A stretch of DNA of 64,000 bases from Moritella sp. 5 (GCF_018219455.1 NZ_CP056122.1:744001-808000); one strand, 5' to 3'. Numbered from the stretch's first letter, positions 28,404 to 37,089 are shown. Numbers and translations: made by a program. Notes: generated by a model from the sequence alone, not told the origin.

Positions 28404-29285
28404 ATGAAAAAATTAGCAACCTTGATCTCTGCTGCTGTAGTTTCAGCATCTTTCAGTGCAACGGTAATGGCGCAAGATACGATTGCAATGGTGGTGTCGA
28501 CGTTAAACAACCCTTTCTTTGTAACAATGAAAGAAGGTGCGGAAGCGAAAGCAAAAACATTAGGTTATAAGTTAATTGTGCTGGATTCACAGAACGATCC
28601 AAGTAAAGAATTATCGAACGTTGAAGACCTGACTGTACGTGGCGTAAAAGCGATCTTAATTAACCCAACTGATTCAGACGCAGTATCGAATGCGATCCGT
28701 ATGGCTAACCGTTCTAATATTCCAGTTATCACATTAGACCGTGGTGCGAGTCGTGGTAAAGTGGTGAGCCACATTGCTTCTGATAACGTTGCTGGTGGCG
28801 AAATGGCCGGTCAATATATAAATGATACGATTGGCGCTAATGCAAAAGTTATCCAACTAGAAGGCATCGCAGGTACATCTGCGGCACGTGAACGTGGTCA
28901 AGGCTTCATGCAAGCAGTTGATAAAAACAAAATGAATTTGCTAGGTAGCCAACCCGCTGATTTTGATCGTACTAAAGGCCTTAACGTAATGGAAAACATG
29001 CTTGCTGCTAACTCAGACGTACAAGCTGTATTCGCGCAAAATGATGAAATGGCATTAGGTGCATTACGTGCCGTTCAAGCATCAGGTAAAGACGTATTAA
29101 TCGTTGGTTTTGATGGCACTAAAGACGGTATTGCTGCCGTTAATCGCGGTATCTTAGGTGCGACAATTGCACAACAACCTGCGTTAATTGGTGCTCTTGG
29201 TGTTGTAACTGTTGATAAAATACTTAAAGGTCAGTCTGTAGAGAAGAGCATCGCTGTACCATTAAAAGTGATCACTAAGTCATAA
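28404..29285 (+). CDS. rbsB: ribose-binding periplasmic protein
   Basis: A 293-residue periplasmic binding protein that delivers ribose to RbsAC. A signal peptide ends at VMA before [16 protein letters not shown]. The ligand-binding face includes [22 protein letters not shown] and [13 protein letters not shown], and GFDGTKDG follows. It is separated from rbsC by 122 non-coding bases with AGAAGG before the ATG. A hairpin without a T-run follows, so it can be expressed at a different level from the kinase. Confidence 0.96.
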   Translation: MKKLATLISAAVVSASFSATVMAQDTIAMVVSTLNNPFFVTMKEGAEAKAKTLGYKLIVLDSQNDPSKELSNVEDLTVRGVKAILINPTDSDAVSNAIRMANRSNIPVITLDRGASRGKVVSHIASDNVAGGEMAGQYINDTIGANAKVIQLEGIAGTSAARERGQGFMQAVDKNKMNLLGSQPADFDRTKGLNVMENMLAANSDVQAVFAQNDEMALGALRAVQASGKDVLIVGFDGTKDGIAAVNRGILGATIAQQPALIGALGVVTVDKILKGQSVEKSIAVPLKVITKS

Positions 29286-29293
29286 AATGACCA

Positions 29294-29324
29294 AAAGGGA
29301 ATAACGTTAACTGTTATTCCCTTT
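29294..29324 (+). repeat. hairpin between rbsB and rbsK
   Basis: AAAGGGAATAAC and GTTATTCCCTTT are perfect 12-base arms around GTTAACT, 9 bases after rbsB. There is no T-run, so it looks like an mRNA-stabilising or attenuating hairpin rather than a full stop. Confidence 0.65.
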
Positions 29325-29462
29325 ACTCCTATCAATTCAGTATTGAAAAATATGACTTAATCGCATCTGTGGATAGTTTAGTTTTATTAAGTGCGTCTTA
29401 TTAAGATAGTGCAATTAAGTCATGTTTTATTCTCATCAGTTACAAAGTATTAAGGCTTCTTT

Positions 29463-30383
29463 ATGAATAAATTAGTTGTGTTAGGTAGCGTTAACGCTGA
29501 TCATGTTTTACAAGTGGCTTCTTTTCCGCGTCCAGGCGAAACTTTACTTGGCCATAGTTATGCCGTTATCCCAGGTGGTAAAGGGGCGAATCAAGCCGTT
29601 GCCGCCGCGCGTTTAGGTGCCGATATTGCATTTATTGCCTGTGTTGGTGATGATAGCTTTGGCCGTAATATGATTAACGAGTTTGATCGTGATGGTATCA
29701 ATACCCAAGCTGTGATGGTGGAACAAGATACACCGACTGGGATCGCGATGATCCAAGTAGCGGCAACCGGTGAAAACAGTATTTGTATTTCGGCAGAAGC
29801 GAATGCTTGCTTAACTCCAGAACGACTTAACCCACATCGCGAGTTAATTGCGCAAGCTGATACATTATTGATGCAATTAGAAACGCCGATTGCAACTATT
29901 ACTCAAGCCGCTAAAATAGCAAAAAAAGCGGGAACACGTGTCGTATTAAACCCGGCTCCTGCACAGCCATTAAACGATGAGTTATTATCGGTTATTGATT
30001 TGATCACCCCAAATGAAACCGAAGCTGAATTATTAACGGGCATTAAAGTGATCGATATGGTATCGGCGCAAGTGGCTGCGGATGTATTACATAATAAAGG
30101 CATTGCTGAGGTAATGATCACTTTAGGTAGCCAAGGTGTGTGGATCAGTCGAGAAGGCAAGAGTAAACAAGTTAAAGGTTTCCGTGTTGATGCTGTAGAT
30201 ACCACGGCTGCAGGTGATACTTTTAATGGCGGTTTGTTAGCAGGACTGCAAGCGGGCTTAGTATTGGATGATGCGATTCGTTTTGCTCATGCTGCGGCTG
30301 CAATTTCAGTGACGCGTGTCGGTGCACAAACATCGATACCAACTAAGTCGGATGTTGATGCTTTTTTAGCGTTACAAGGTTAA
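29463..30383 (+). CDS. rbsK: ribokinase
   Basis: A 306-residue PfkB-family kinase that makes ribose 5-phosphate. GSVNADHVLQVASFPRPGET and PGGKGANQAVAAARLGA bind ribose. VVLNPAPA and TPNETEAELLTG are family blocks, and DTTAAGDTFNGG carries the anion hole and the catalytic Asp. It follows rbsB after 177 bases and precedes rbsR by 51, in the order rbsDACBKR. Confidence 0.96.
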   Translation: MNKLVVLGSVNADHVLQVASFPRPGETLLGHSYAVIPGGKGANQAVAAARLGADIAFIACVGDDSFGRNMINEFDRDGINTQAVMVEQDTPTGIAMIQVAATGENSICISAEANACLTPERLNPHRELIAQADTLLMQLETPIATITQAAKIAKKAGTRVVLNPAPAQPLNDELLSVIDLITPNETEAELLTGIKVIDMVSAQVAADVLHNKGIAEVMITLGSQGVWISREGKSKQVKGFRVDAVDTTAAGDTFNGGLLAGLQAGLVLDDAIRFAHAAAAISVTRVGAQTSIPTKSDVDAFLALQG

Positions 30384-30434
30384 CGCGAACAATACTTTAC
30401 TTTCACAATACAAGATGATGGACAAAATTAGCTA

Positions 30435-31442
30435 ATGGCAACAATTAAAGACGTAGCAAGACATGCAGGTGTATCAACGTCAACAGTGAGTCATGTATTA
30501 AATAATACACGCTATGTCAGTGACGATGTGTCTGCGCGAGTGCGAACGGCTGTTGAAGAGTTACGTTATGCACCGTCGGCATTGGCGCGTAGTCTTAAAG
30601 TCCAAAGTACCAAAACATTTGGCATGCTAGTAACGACCTCGACCAATCCGTTTTTTGGTGAAGTATTGAAAGGTGTTGAACGTCGTTGCTATGAGCATGG
30701 TTATAATTTAATTCTGTGTAATACCGAAGGTGATGTTACACGTATGCATGCTAATCTTGATATCTTATTACAAAAGCGTGTCGATGGTTTAATGTTGATG
30801 TGTAGTGAAGTTGAAAGCCAAGGTTTTAATCTATTTGAACGTCACAAACCAGTACCGACTGTCGTGATGGATTGGGGCCCAACCAATTTTCCTTGCGATA
30901 AGATCCAAGATAACTCTCATCGCGGTGGTTATATGGCTACACAACATCTTATTGCTAAAGGTCATACCGAGATCGGTTGTATTACTGGTGTATTAGATAA
31001 ATTAACCGCACAGCAGCGTTTTGCTGGGTTTACTCAAGCCATGGAAGAAGCGGGCTTAGCCATTAATCCGGAATGGATTACAGCGGGTGACTTTGAATGC
31101 GAAGGCGGTGAAAAAGCGTTTGCCGAAATGGTTGCCAACGGCCCATTACCCTCTGCATTATTTGTTTGTAACGATATGATGGCGATGAGTGTGATCAATA
31201 GCGCCAGTAAAAAGGGTATTTCAGTACCGGAAGATTTGTCTATTATCGGTTACGATGATATTAAACTCGCTAAATACATTACCCCCTCACTAACGACGAT
31301 TCACCAGCCGAAACATCGCTTAGGACAAAAAGCGGTCGATATGTTGCTGGAACAAATTAAGTCAAAGACTGAAAGTAACCAGATTATTGAATTAGAACCG
31401 ACTTTAGTCGAACGTGATAGTGTTAAAGCATTAAATTGTTGA
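30435..31442 (+). CDS. rbsR: ribose operon repressor, LacI family
   Basis: A 335-residue LacI-family regulator. The N-terminal helix-turn-helix reads MATIKDVARHAGVSTSTVSHVLN, then the hinge region with LARSLK that enters the minor groove. The rest is a periplasmic-binding-like effector domain (FGMLVTTSTNPFF, DGLMLMCSE, IGYDDIKLAKYITPSLTTI). It most likely binds ribose or ribose phosphate and releases the AAACGTTT double operator before rbsD. Confidence 0.95.
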   Translation: MATIKDVARHAGVSTSTVSHVLNNTRYVSDDVSARVRTAVEELRYAPSALARSLKVQSTKTFGMLVTTSTNPFFGEVLKGVERRCYEHGYNLILCNTEGDVTRMHANLDILLQKRVDGLMLMCSEVESQGFNLFERHKPVPTVVMDWGPTNFPCDKIQDNSHRGGYMATQHLIAKGHTEIGCITGVLDKLTAQQRFAGFTQAMEEAGLAINPEWITAGDFECEGGEKAFAEMVANGPLPSALFVCNDMMAMSVINSASKKGISVPEDLSIIGYDDIKLAKYITPSLTTIHQPKHRLGQKAVDMLLEQIKSKTESNQIIELEPTLVERDSVKALNC

Positions 31443-31778
31443 TACCGCGTAAGACTATTTAATCCTGACGCTACATCGCTACATCGCTACATTCTGATCT
31501 TTTTTGTCCATTAACTTCTCCGTTGTTCTCAAGTGCACTTTGTTACATTGGATATGACTGACTGTCAGAGTCTTCCAATGTCACATAATATCGCGTCTGC
31601 ACACATAAATGGGAATATTAACCTGCTGTTTAATAGCACTGTTGTAAGCATGCGTAAATAACAAAATAAGTTATTGATCTTTGAATTATTATTCTAGTTA
31701 ATTATGTTTAAAATTAAAGGGTCAAAGATATGGTTTTATAGTGTGTGGACTGGGTGTATTTGAGGGAAAGGATTAAAG
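31443..31778. other. non-coding stretch after rbsR with tandem repeat and dyad
   Basis: GCTACATC occurs three times in tandem at 31470-31493 (last copy GCTACATT). A nested dyad lies at 31545-31581: ACATTGGA pairs with TCCAATGT, with CTGACTGTCAG inside. No intrinsic terminator with a T-run closes rbsR here. No other gene is supported. Confidence 0.5.
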
Positions 31779-31901
31779 ATGAAGTGTTGTGAAAACGCGA
31801 TAGTGAAGAGAGTGAATCGAAATTGGTTTGAAAAATTATTTTATAGCAGTATTTATAAATGTAATCACTGCGGTAATGTGTTTAAGCTTAAAGCGGGTTA
31901 A
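31779..31901 (+). CDS. 40-residue Cys-rich microprotein (putative zinc-ribbon type)
   Basis: ATG at 31779 is preceded by AGGGAAAGGATTAAAG, among the best ribosome-binding sites in the window, six bases away. The 40-residue product starts MKCCENAIVKRVNRNW and carries CNHCG near residues 28-32, followed by VFKLKAG. Two cysteine pairs (3-4 and 28/31) in a basic short protein suggest a metal-binding knuckle. There is no signal peptide. I do not recognise the function. Palindromic hairpins follow the stop. Confidence 0.6.
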   Translation: MKCCENAIVKRVNRNWFEKLFYSSIYKCNHCGNVFKLKAG

Positions 31902-31907
31902 TTATAA

Positions 31908-31945
31908 TTATCGAATATAAGTTCGATAATAACAACGAACTTATA
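31908..31945 (+). repeat. two mutually exclusive hairpins after the Cys-rich ORF
   Basis: TTATCGAA pairs with TTCGATAA (31908-31929), while TATAAGTTCG pairs with CGAACTTATA (31916-31945). The two share the TTCG arm and cannot form together. No T-run follows either. Confidence 0.5.
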
Positions 31946-32556
31946 GGCCGTTTATGAAGGTCATATTGACATAAATAAGTCCATGTTTTGAGCTGAATGG
32001 ATTTTTGTTTTTTTAAACTCAACTGTATTTATATAGAAGCTCAGACTTAATTTTATCAATGACTGCTCCACCCTTTCTTGCACCCCATTTAAATTTGATC
32101 ATCCTTATTCAAAGGCATTAGAGTATATGTCAATACAGGAATAAATATCATTAGAAGACTTTAATTTAGTGTAACCCAACCTATCATTAACTCGTTTATT
32201 ATCTTGCTGAAGAGTTAAAATCTAGTTATATCCACCATTATTACTTCTCCTCCCTCTTATTCTAAATATCCCATTATCGAACTGATGATAACCAAGCTGA
32301 GGATTTATATTTTCGATACATGATATCGCCTATTAATATATATCAAGTGGTTAATAATCAATCGTTTTAGGGTGTCTTTATGATTGCAACGTTATGAATA
32401 TTAGCTATTAAAACACTTAAAGTGTGACGTATACACGAATTATTTCTATTACTTATGGAATACCTCTCAAGTTTAGTTTATTTATTTTGCAAAAAAAACC
32501 ATGGGTAATAACTTAACAGTGTCTTTACAAATAATTTACAAATAAAGGGTGATTAA
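31946..32556. other. gene-poor stretch before the PrtV locus
   Basis: AT-rich DNA with no firm gene. On the minus strand a 38-codon open segment at 32105-32221 reads ...QQDNKRVNDRLGYTKL..., which vaguely recalls the C-terminal end of IS3-type transposases (YN-x-KR-x-H-x-x-LGY). A separate 27-codon minus-strand ORF at 32019-32102 has a poorly placed ribosome-binding site. Both may be decayed mobile DNA, but this is weak. Confidence 0.3.
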
Positions 32557-32895
32557 ATGAAAATAGTCTTTTGTTTGGCGATGTCGCTTATTAGTCACTT
32601 GGTGTTTGCTTCTGTTCCTGCGGATGAAAATGAAAGGTTACTCGGTGCCTTGATAGACAGAGGTGTCATTTGCGAAGGCCTTAATCGCGAACAGCAACAA
32701 AAGGCTTTGGCAATATATTTACAGCGTAAACAGCGGCGTAGCAGCATGAATAAACCGAGTAATCGAAAGCATTTGGTGTATCCCGACAGCGATGCTCCTA
32801 ACGTCAATACTGCTAACGACTTACATGCAGTAATGCCTAATTCGGAACCTGAAAATTCTAATAAAGCAAATGCCTGCATTCTACCGCCTGAATAA
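32557..32895 (+). CDS. small exported protein resembling the PrtV pro-region
   Basis: A 112-residue protein with a signal peptide (residues 1-18, ending VFA). Mature residues 22-58 (NERLLGALIDRGVI...ALAIYLQRK) share a spaced pattern with residues 29-64 of the next gene product, PrtV (NEDKLAEMLVRRGLL...AVKHYLDNK): L-x(2-3)-L-x-x-RG, then A-x(3)-YL-x-x-K. The rest is polar and probably disordered, with one Cys in the core and one near the end. AAAGGGTGATTAA precedes the ATG. It lies 112 bases before prtV on the same strand. Function unknown. Confidence 0.72.
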   Translation: MKIVFCLAMSLISHLVFASVPADENERLLGALIDRGVICEGLNREQQQKALAIYLQRKQRRSSMNKPSNRKHLVYPDSDAPNVNTANDLHAVMPNSEPENSNKANACILPPE

Positions 32896-33007
32896 TCCCG
32901 ATTGAGAATGCTCATAAGGAATCAATCAACATGTTTGCTGAATCCTCATGAATAGGTTCTGCGGAGTGTAGTGATATTAAAATGGAAAATAATAACAAGG
33001 AAATATA

Positions 33008-35767
33008 ATGAAAAAACTCAAACATACACTGGTTGCAACCGCGATCATCAGCTTACTTGGTGTCAATGCTGTGCATGCAAAAACACCAGTAGACTTGGGG
33101 GTCGTTAATGAGGATAAGTTGGCCGAAATGCTGGTTCGCAGGGGATTACTTGATGATTCAGCGTCATTACAGGAAAGGTCAGATGCAGTAAAACATTATT
33201 TAGATAATAAGATAAAACATGGATTTAGTGGTGATGCTCAATTTGGTAAACAAGCCAAACTTCACCAAAGTCGCATTATTAATGTTATCGAGAAACAACA
33301 GGGATTGAAAAAATCGAGTGTCTTTGCACTGGAAGTTACGAATAAGCGTACCGATAAAGTGTTGGCTCTTTTAGTCGACTTCCCCGACCTTCAATGGGAT
33401 GATAACAAGCTGACTGAAGAGCATACTTCGATGCTTTACCCTAGCTATCCACCTGAACATTATCAAACCCTATTATTCTCAGATACTGGATACACTGGCC
33501 CGAAAGGCAATAACTTAATCTCTATGCGTCAATATTATGAGCAAGAGTCTGGAGATAGTTATAGTGTTTCTGGCCAAGCCACAGGCTGGTATCGAGCAGA
33601 AAAGAATGCTGCGTATTACGGTGGTAACTCTGAAACGACCGACAATGACAAAAATGCACAAGCGTTAGTGCGCGAGGCCCTGGCACATCTCGCTAAAGAT
33701 CCGAGTGTGAATCTGGCCGACTATGATATCGAAGATCGTTATGACTTTGACGGTGACGGTAACTTCCGTGAACCTGATGGTGTTATCGATCATCTCATGG
33801 TATTCCATGCCTCTGTTGGCGAAGAAGCGGGTGGTGGTGTACTGGGGCCTGATGCGATTTGGTCACACCGCTTTAATCTGGGTCAGCCATATGTGCTTGA
33901 AGGAACGACGAGTTCTGTACCGGAACAATTCAATGGTAATTATGCAGCGTTTGATTATACGATGCAGCCAATAGACGCTGCAGCAGGGGTTTGTGCGCAC
34001 GAATATGGTCACGATTTAGGCCTGCCTGATGAGTATGATACTCAGTATACTGGCGCTGGCGAACCTGTTTCTTACTGGTCAATCATGTCTTCTGGTAGTT
34101 GGGCTGGTAAAATTGGTGGCACTCAACCAACAGCATTCAGTTCATGGGCTAAAACCTTCTTGCAAAACGCAATTGGTGGCCGCTGGATCAATGACGAACG
34201 GTTGTCTATTGAAGAGCTAAAAGAGAAAGATTTATTCTTTACCTTGTTCCAAACTACAGATAACGATCGCCCTAACATGGTACGTATTGACTTGCCGATG
34301 AAGAAAAGCGAAGGATTAAAACCGTTCGAAGGGACTGCTCAGTTCCATTCCGAACAGGGTGATGGTCTGAACAATTCGATGAGCAGAAGCTTAGATATTC
34401 CAGCTGGAAATGACGTTAAACTGGTATTTAAAGCTTGGTATCAAATAGAAAAGGATTATGACTTTGCCCGTGTGCTGATTAACGGTAAACCAATCTCTGG
34501 TAATATTACGACGCTGGATGATCCGCTTAATACTGGTTTAGCACCGGCGATTGGTGGTGAATCTGATGGTTGGATCGATGCTGAATTTGATCTGTCGGCT
34601 TACGCAGGGCAAACTGTTACGCTTGGTTTTGATTACATCACGGATGGTGGCCTGGCAATGAAAGGACTATTCCTTGATAACATTGCTCTGATTAGTGATG
34701 GTGAACGTACGCTGATTGATGATGCAGAATCAACGTCGACATTTACTCTTGATGGCTTTAAGAGCAACACAGGTTTCTACGAGTCTAACCACTATTACTT
34801 ACTGCAATGGCGTAGTCATAACGACGTTGATGAAGGCTTAAACAATATTAAACGTATGGGTCAGCTAGTGACTTTCGAACCTGGACTGATTATTTGGTAC
34901 GTTGATGATTCATTTAAGGATAACGCGGTAGGTAAACATCCTGGTCAAGGTTGGCTTGGTATTTTAGATGCTGATCAGAACGCGTTATTATGGGCGGATA
35001 CTGGTCTTCCGGCACAAACTCGTTTTCAAGTTCGTGATGCCGCTTTTTCGTTACATGATCAAACTGAATTTAGTTTGACTGCTCGTGATGGCAATGTATT
35101 GGAAGATAGTAATCTTGCTGCTAATGGTCATTTTGCTGATAGTCAAGACTACAGCTTACCAGAAGCGCCAGATTCAGGACGTATTGTGACAGAATATGGT
35201 CTCGTTATCGATGTACTCAATCAGGCAGATAACAACGAATACGGTGTACTCAAAGTTTCTTATTCTGAGGTTTCTAATATTGCACCTCAAGCTATATTTG
35301 ACTTTGTTGTTGATGGACTTGAAGTAACTGCTACAAATAGAAGTACTGATAGCGATGGTAAAATTGATAGTTATCTATGGAATTTTGGCAACGGTCAGAT
35401 CAGCAATGAAATTTCTCCGGTATGGAAGTATACTGAAAGCGGAAGCTACACGGTAACCCTGATGGTAACTGATAATGATGGCGAAACAGCTACTGTATCG
35501 GAAACTATTAATGTTGTTGCTCCAAATGTTGAACCTGAAGTTGGTGCGAAATATATTCACTTAGGTCGTCTAGTAACATTATGGTCAACGAGCACTGACA
35601 GTGATGGCCGTATTGTTGATACCGAATGGCAATTACCGAACGGTAAGACTAAGCGTGGTCGCCTTATTACGGCAATGTTTCCTTCATACGGTCACCATGT
35701 TGTGACATTGAAGGTAATTGATAATGATGGTGCTGTTGTCAGCAAGGTTATTAACGTTAAAATATAA
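33008..35767 (+). CDS. prtV: PrtV-type M6 family secreted metalloprotease with PKD domains
   Basis: A 919-residue protein closely resembling Vibrio cholerae PrtV throughout. A signal peptide ends at VHA. A pro-region covers about 25-105, then the M6 domain. The zinc motif HEYGHDLGLPDE has His331, Glu332 and His335, with YWSIMSSGSW after it as the Met-turn. A beta-rich MAM-like region spans about 440-590, and two PKD-like domains lie at about 757-838 and 842-919, the first with YLWNFGNG. It should be exported and act extracellularly after pro-region removal. AAGGAAATATA precedes the ATG. Confidence 0.95.
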   Translation: MKKLKHTLVATAIISLLGVNAVHAKTPVDLGVVNEDKLAEMLVRRGLLDDSASLQERSDAVKHYLDNKIKHGFSGDAQFGKQAKLHQSRIINVIEKQQGLKKSSVFALEVTNKRTDKVLALLVDFPDLQWDDNKLTEEHTSMLYPSYPPEHYQTLLFSDTGYTGPKGNNLISMRQYYEQESGDSYSVSGQATGWYRAEKNAAYYGGNSETTDNDKNAQALVREALAHLAKDPSVNLADYDIEDRYDFDGDGNFREPDGVIDHLMVFHASVGEEAGGGVLGPDAIWSHRFNLGQPYVLEGTTSSVPEQFNGNYAAFDYTMQPIDAAAGVCAHEYGHDLGLPDEYDTQYTGAGEPVSYWSIMSSGSWAGKIGGTQPTAFSSWAKTFLQNAIGGRWINDERLSIEELKEKDLFFTLFQTTDNDRPNMVRIDLPMKKSEGLKPFEGTAQFHSEQGDGLNNSMSRSLDIPAGNDVKLVFKAWYQIEKDYDFARVLINGKPISGNITTLDDPLNTGLAPAIGGESDGWIDAEFDLSAYAGQTVTLGFDYITDGGLAMKGLFLDNIALISDGERTLIDDAESTSTFTLDGFKSNTGFYESNHYYLLQWRSHNDVDEGLNNIKRMGQLVTFEPGLIIWYVDDSFKDNAVGKHPGQGWLGILDADQNALLWADTGLPAQTRFQVRDAAFSLHDQTEFSLTARDGNVLEDSNLAANGHFADSQDYSLPEAPDSGRIVTEYGLVIDVLNQADNNEYGVLKVSYSEVSNIAPQAIFDFVVDGLEVTATNRSTDSDGKIDSYLWNFGNGQISNEISPVWKYTESGSYTVTLMVTDNDGETATVSETINVVAPNVEPEVGAKYIHLGRLVTLWSTSTDSDGRIVDTEWQLPNGKTKRGRLITAMFPSYGHHVVTLKVIDNDGAVVSKVINVKI

Positions 35768-35785
35768 ATGTCATATAAATGAGTC

Positions 35786-35809
35786 AAGTGCCCCTTGTGG
35801 GCGCTTTTT
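35786..35809 (+). terminator. terminator after prtV
   Basis: AAGTGCCC and GGGCGCTT (one G-U pair) enclose CTTGT and are followed by TTT, 20 bases after the prtV stop. Confidence 0.82.
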
Positions 35810-36000
35810 AGCTGCAGTGATGTTTGTAGTTTATGGAATGTAACATCCTGACAGACGTCCTCACATTCACCCGATGAATAACGAATGACATCACAGGATA
35901 TTATCGCTAGGTTAGGCCGCATCAATACAATACTAATTTATTACCTATGTTTTTCCGTGTTAATGTATTAACTCAATTTAGCTAACTTAAGGACGAGTTT

Positions 36001-36309
36001 ATGCAGTCAAAACTTATATGGATATTTTTTATCTTATCAATTTCATTCTCATTCTCATTCTCATCACTATCTTATGCGAAAGATTTCTTTCGTGTTAGCG
36101 GTGGCGATTTACTGATTAGTGATAATGGCATGTCATATTCAAAAGTCATGGAAATAATCAATAATGAAAAGTCATGGAAACGAATTGGACGTAATCATTA
36201 TATTTTGAACGCCTCCATTGGTGGTGAGTTTGATGTTTATTTAAGGTTCAGAGGTGGTTATCTAATTGATATTGTTTCTAAACAATTAGGACGTATGGGC
36301 AACCGCTAA
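36001..36309 (+). CDS. small exported protein of unknown function
   Basis: A 102-residue protein with TAAGGACGAG before the ATG and a strong signal peptide (residues 1-26, ending SYA). The mature part (KDFFRVSGGDLLISDNGMSY...) is about 76 residues, mixed and without Cys. The signal core is encoded by a hexanucleotide repeat and reads SFSFSFS. I do not recognise the family. It is monocistronic, between prtV and a non-coding stretch. Confidence 0.68.
   Translation: MQSKLIWIFFILSISFSFSFSSLSYAKDFFRVSGGDLLISDNGMSYSKVMEIINNEKSWKRIGRNHYILNASIGGEFDVYLRFRGGYLIDIVSKQLGRMGNR
36038..36065 (+). repeat. hexanucleotide repeat inside a signal peptide
   Basis: CATTCT-type hexamers (ATTCTC) run three to four times in tandem and encode Ser-Phe pairs in the hydrophobic core. 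Gain or loss of a unit would stay in frame and change the core length by two residues. Confidence 0.75.
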
Positions 36310-36465
36310 CTTAGGGCAAAGGATTCACCCAAAGGGCTTAATTCATCGTTCAGTGGTGTTGTTGATAAAAGTATTCCCCAGACTGACTTCGAGGCGATAT
36401 GTTTTATCTTCCTTAAGCTTAGAGTTATGACGGTTGATTACACCCAGTGGTAATAATAGCTGTGA
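36310..36465. other. non-coding stretch, possible decayed coding DNA
   Basis: No intact gene on either strand. The plus-strand reading just before 36466 is broken by several stops. Minus-strand open frames here have no ribosome-binding site or recognisable product. Confidence 0.35.
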
Positions 36466-36561
36466 AGTGATGAAAATGAATTTAGTTTTTCCAGAGAAGA
36501 AAAGGTTAACTATGGTGCTGAAAGTATAAAGTCGACAATTGTTGGATTGAAATGGGGTTAA
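36466..36561 (+). pseudogene. possible 3' remnant of an outer-membrane beta-barrel gene
   Basis: After a stop, the plus-strand frame gives 31 codons (SDENEFSFSREEKVNYG, then ESIKSTIVGLKWG) and a stop. The alternating polar/hydrophobic pattern and the final IVGLKWG resemble the closing strands of a small outer-membrane barrel. A hairpin (36570-36593) directly follows, as expected at a true gene end. No start or intact upstream frame remains. Confidence 0.28.
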
Positions 36562-36569
36562 GAGTATGC

Positions 36570-36593
36570 GTCCATGCTTTGTGAGGCATGGAC
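36570..36593. terminator. hairpin between the barrel remnant and the pilin gene
   Basis: GTCCATGC and GCATGGAC are perfect 8-base arms around TTTGTGAG. On the plus strand TCATTTTA follows, so it is more like a terminator for a plus-strand transcript than for the minus-strand pilin gene. Confidence 0.5.
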
Positions 36594-36615
36594 TCATTTT
36601 ACGCGCCTATATTAT

Positions 36616-37086
36616 TTATAAACATTCGCCACTTGGTTTCAATGTTCCTTCGTCAATCTTAAAAGCACTATTGGAACTTGCCTGCCAATATTTAATACAG
36701 GCATCACCAGTATCACTTGAGTCTTCAAGGCTGATGATAGTTGCCCCAATGCTTTTACCAAGACGAACTTTAAACCCTTCTAGGCTTACGATTTTATTTA
36801 TATCTTCAGGCGTGCCATAAGGATATGCATAAAAAAGATTAACGACTTCGCCATTAATCTTAATAGTACTTCGTTCTAATTTATTGACACCGTCTAACTG
36901 AGCTCTGTAGTGAACTAGATTAGCCGCGCTATTTAATGCCGCGCTTGCTGCACGTAGTGATGCATCTTTAGCATCGTCTTGTATATTTATAAATTTAGGC
37001 ACAGCAGCTGCGGCTAATATGCCTAATACAATAATGGCGATCACTAATTCGAGTAGCGTAAAACCTTGGTTTCTCACTTTATTCAT
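36616..37086 (-). CDS. type IV pilin-like protein (MSHA-like)
   Basis: A 156-residue pilin. A short leader MNKVRNQG precedes FTLLELVIAIIVLGILAAAAVPKF, the class III signal cut by prepilin peptidase after Gly, with Glu5. The globular part has PKFINIQDDAKDASLRAASAALNSAANLVHYRAQ and FYAYPYGTPED, recalling MSHA major pilins. A Cys pair, one in DTGDACIKYW and one at the C-terminal SGECL, likely forms the disulfide loop. No assembly genes (mshE, pilC, pilQ) are in the window, so it is an orphan or minor pilin. It follows two lipoprotein genes with a three-base gap. Confidence 0.85.
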   Translation of the reverse strand: MNKVRNQGFTLLELVIAIIVLGILAAAAVPKFINIQDDAKDASLRAASAALNSAANLVHYRAQLDGVNKLERSTIKINGEVVNLFYAYPYGTPEDINKIVSLEGFKVRLGKSIGATIISLEDSSDTGDACIKYWQASSNSAFKIDEGTLKPSGECL

Positions 37087-37089
37087 TGA

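Noticed and set aside
25276-31442. Horizontal transfer of the rbs operon
   Set aside because: Codon use and base composition look like the neighbours by eye, and no mobile genes flank it.
31470-31493. Three tandem GCTACATC units, first considered as part of a CRISPR or iteron array
   Set aside because: Only 24 bases, no spacers, no further copies and no cas or rep genes nearby; listed only as a short tandem repeat.
36343-36597. 84-codon minus-strand open frame
   Set aside because: No ribosome-binding site or recognisable domain, and it crosses a hairpin at 36570-36593; treated as chance.
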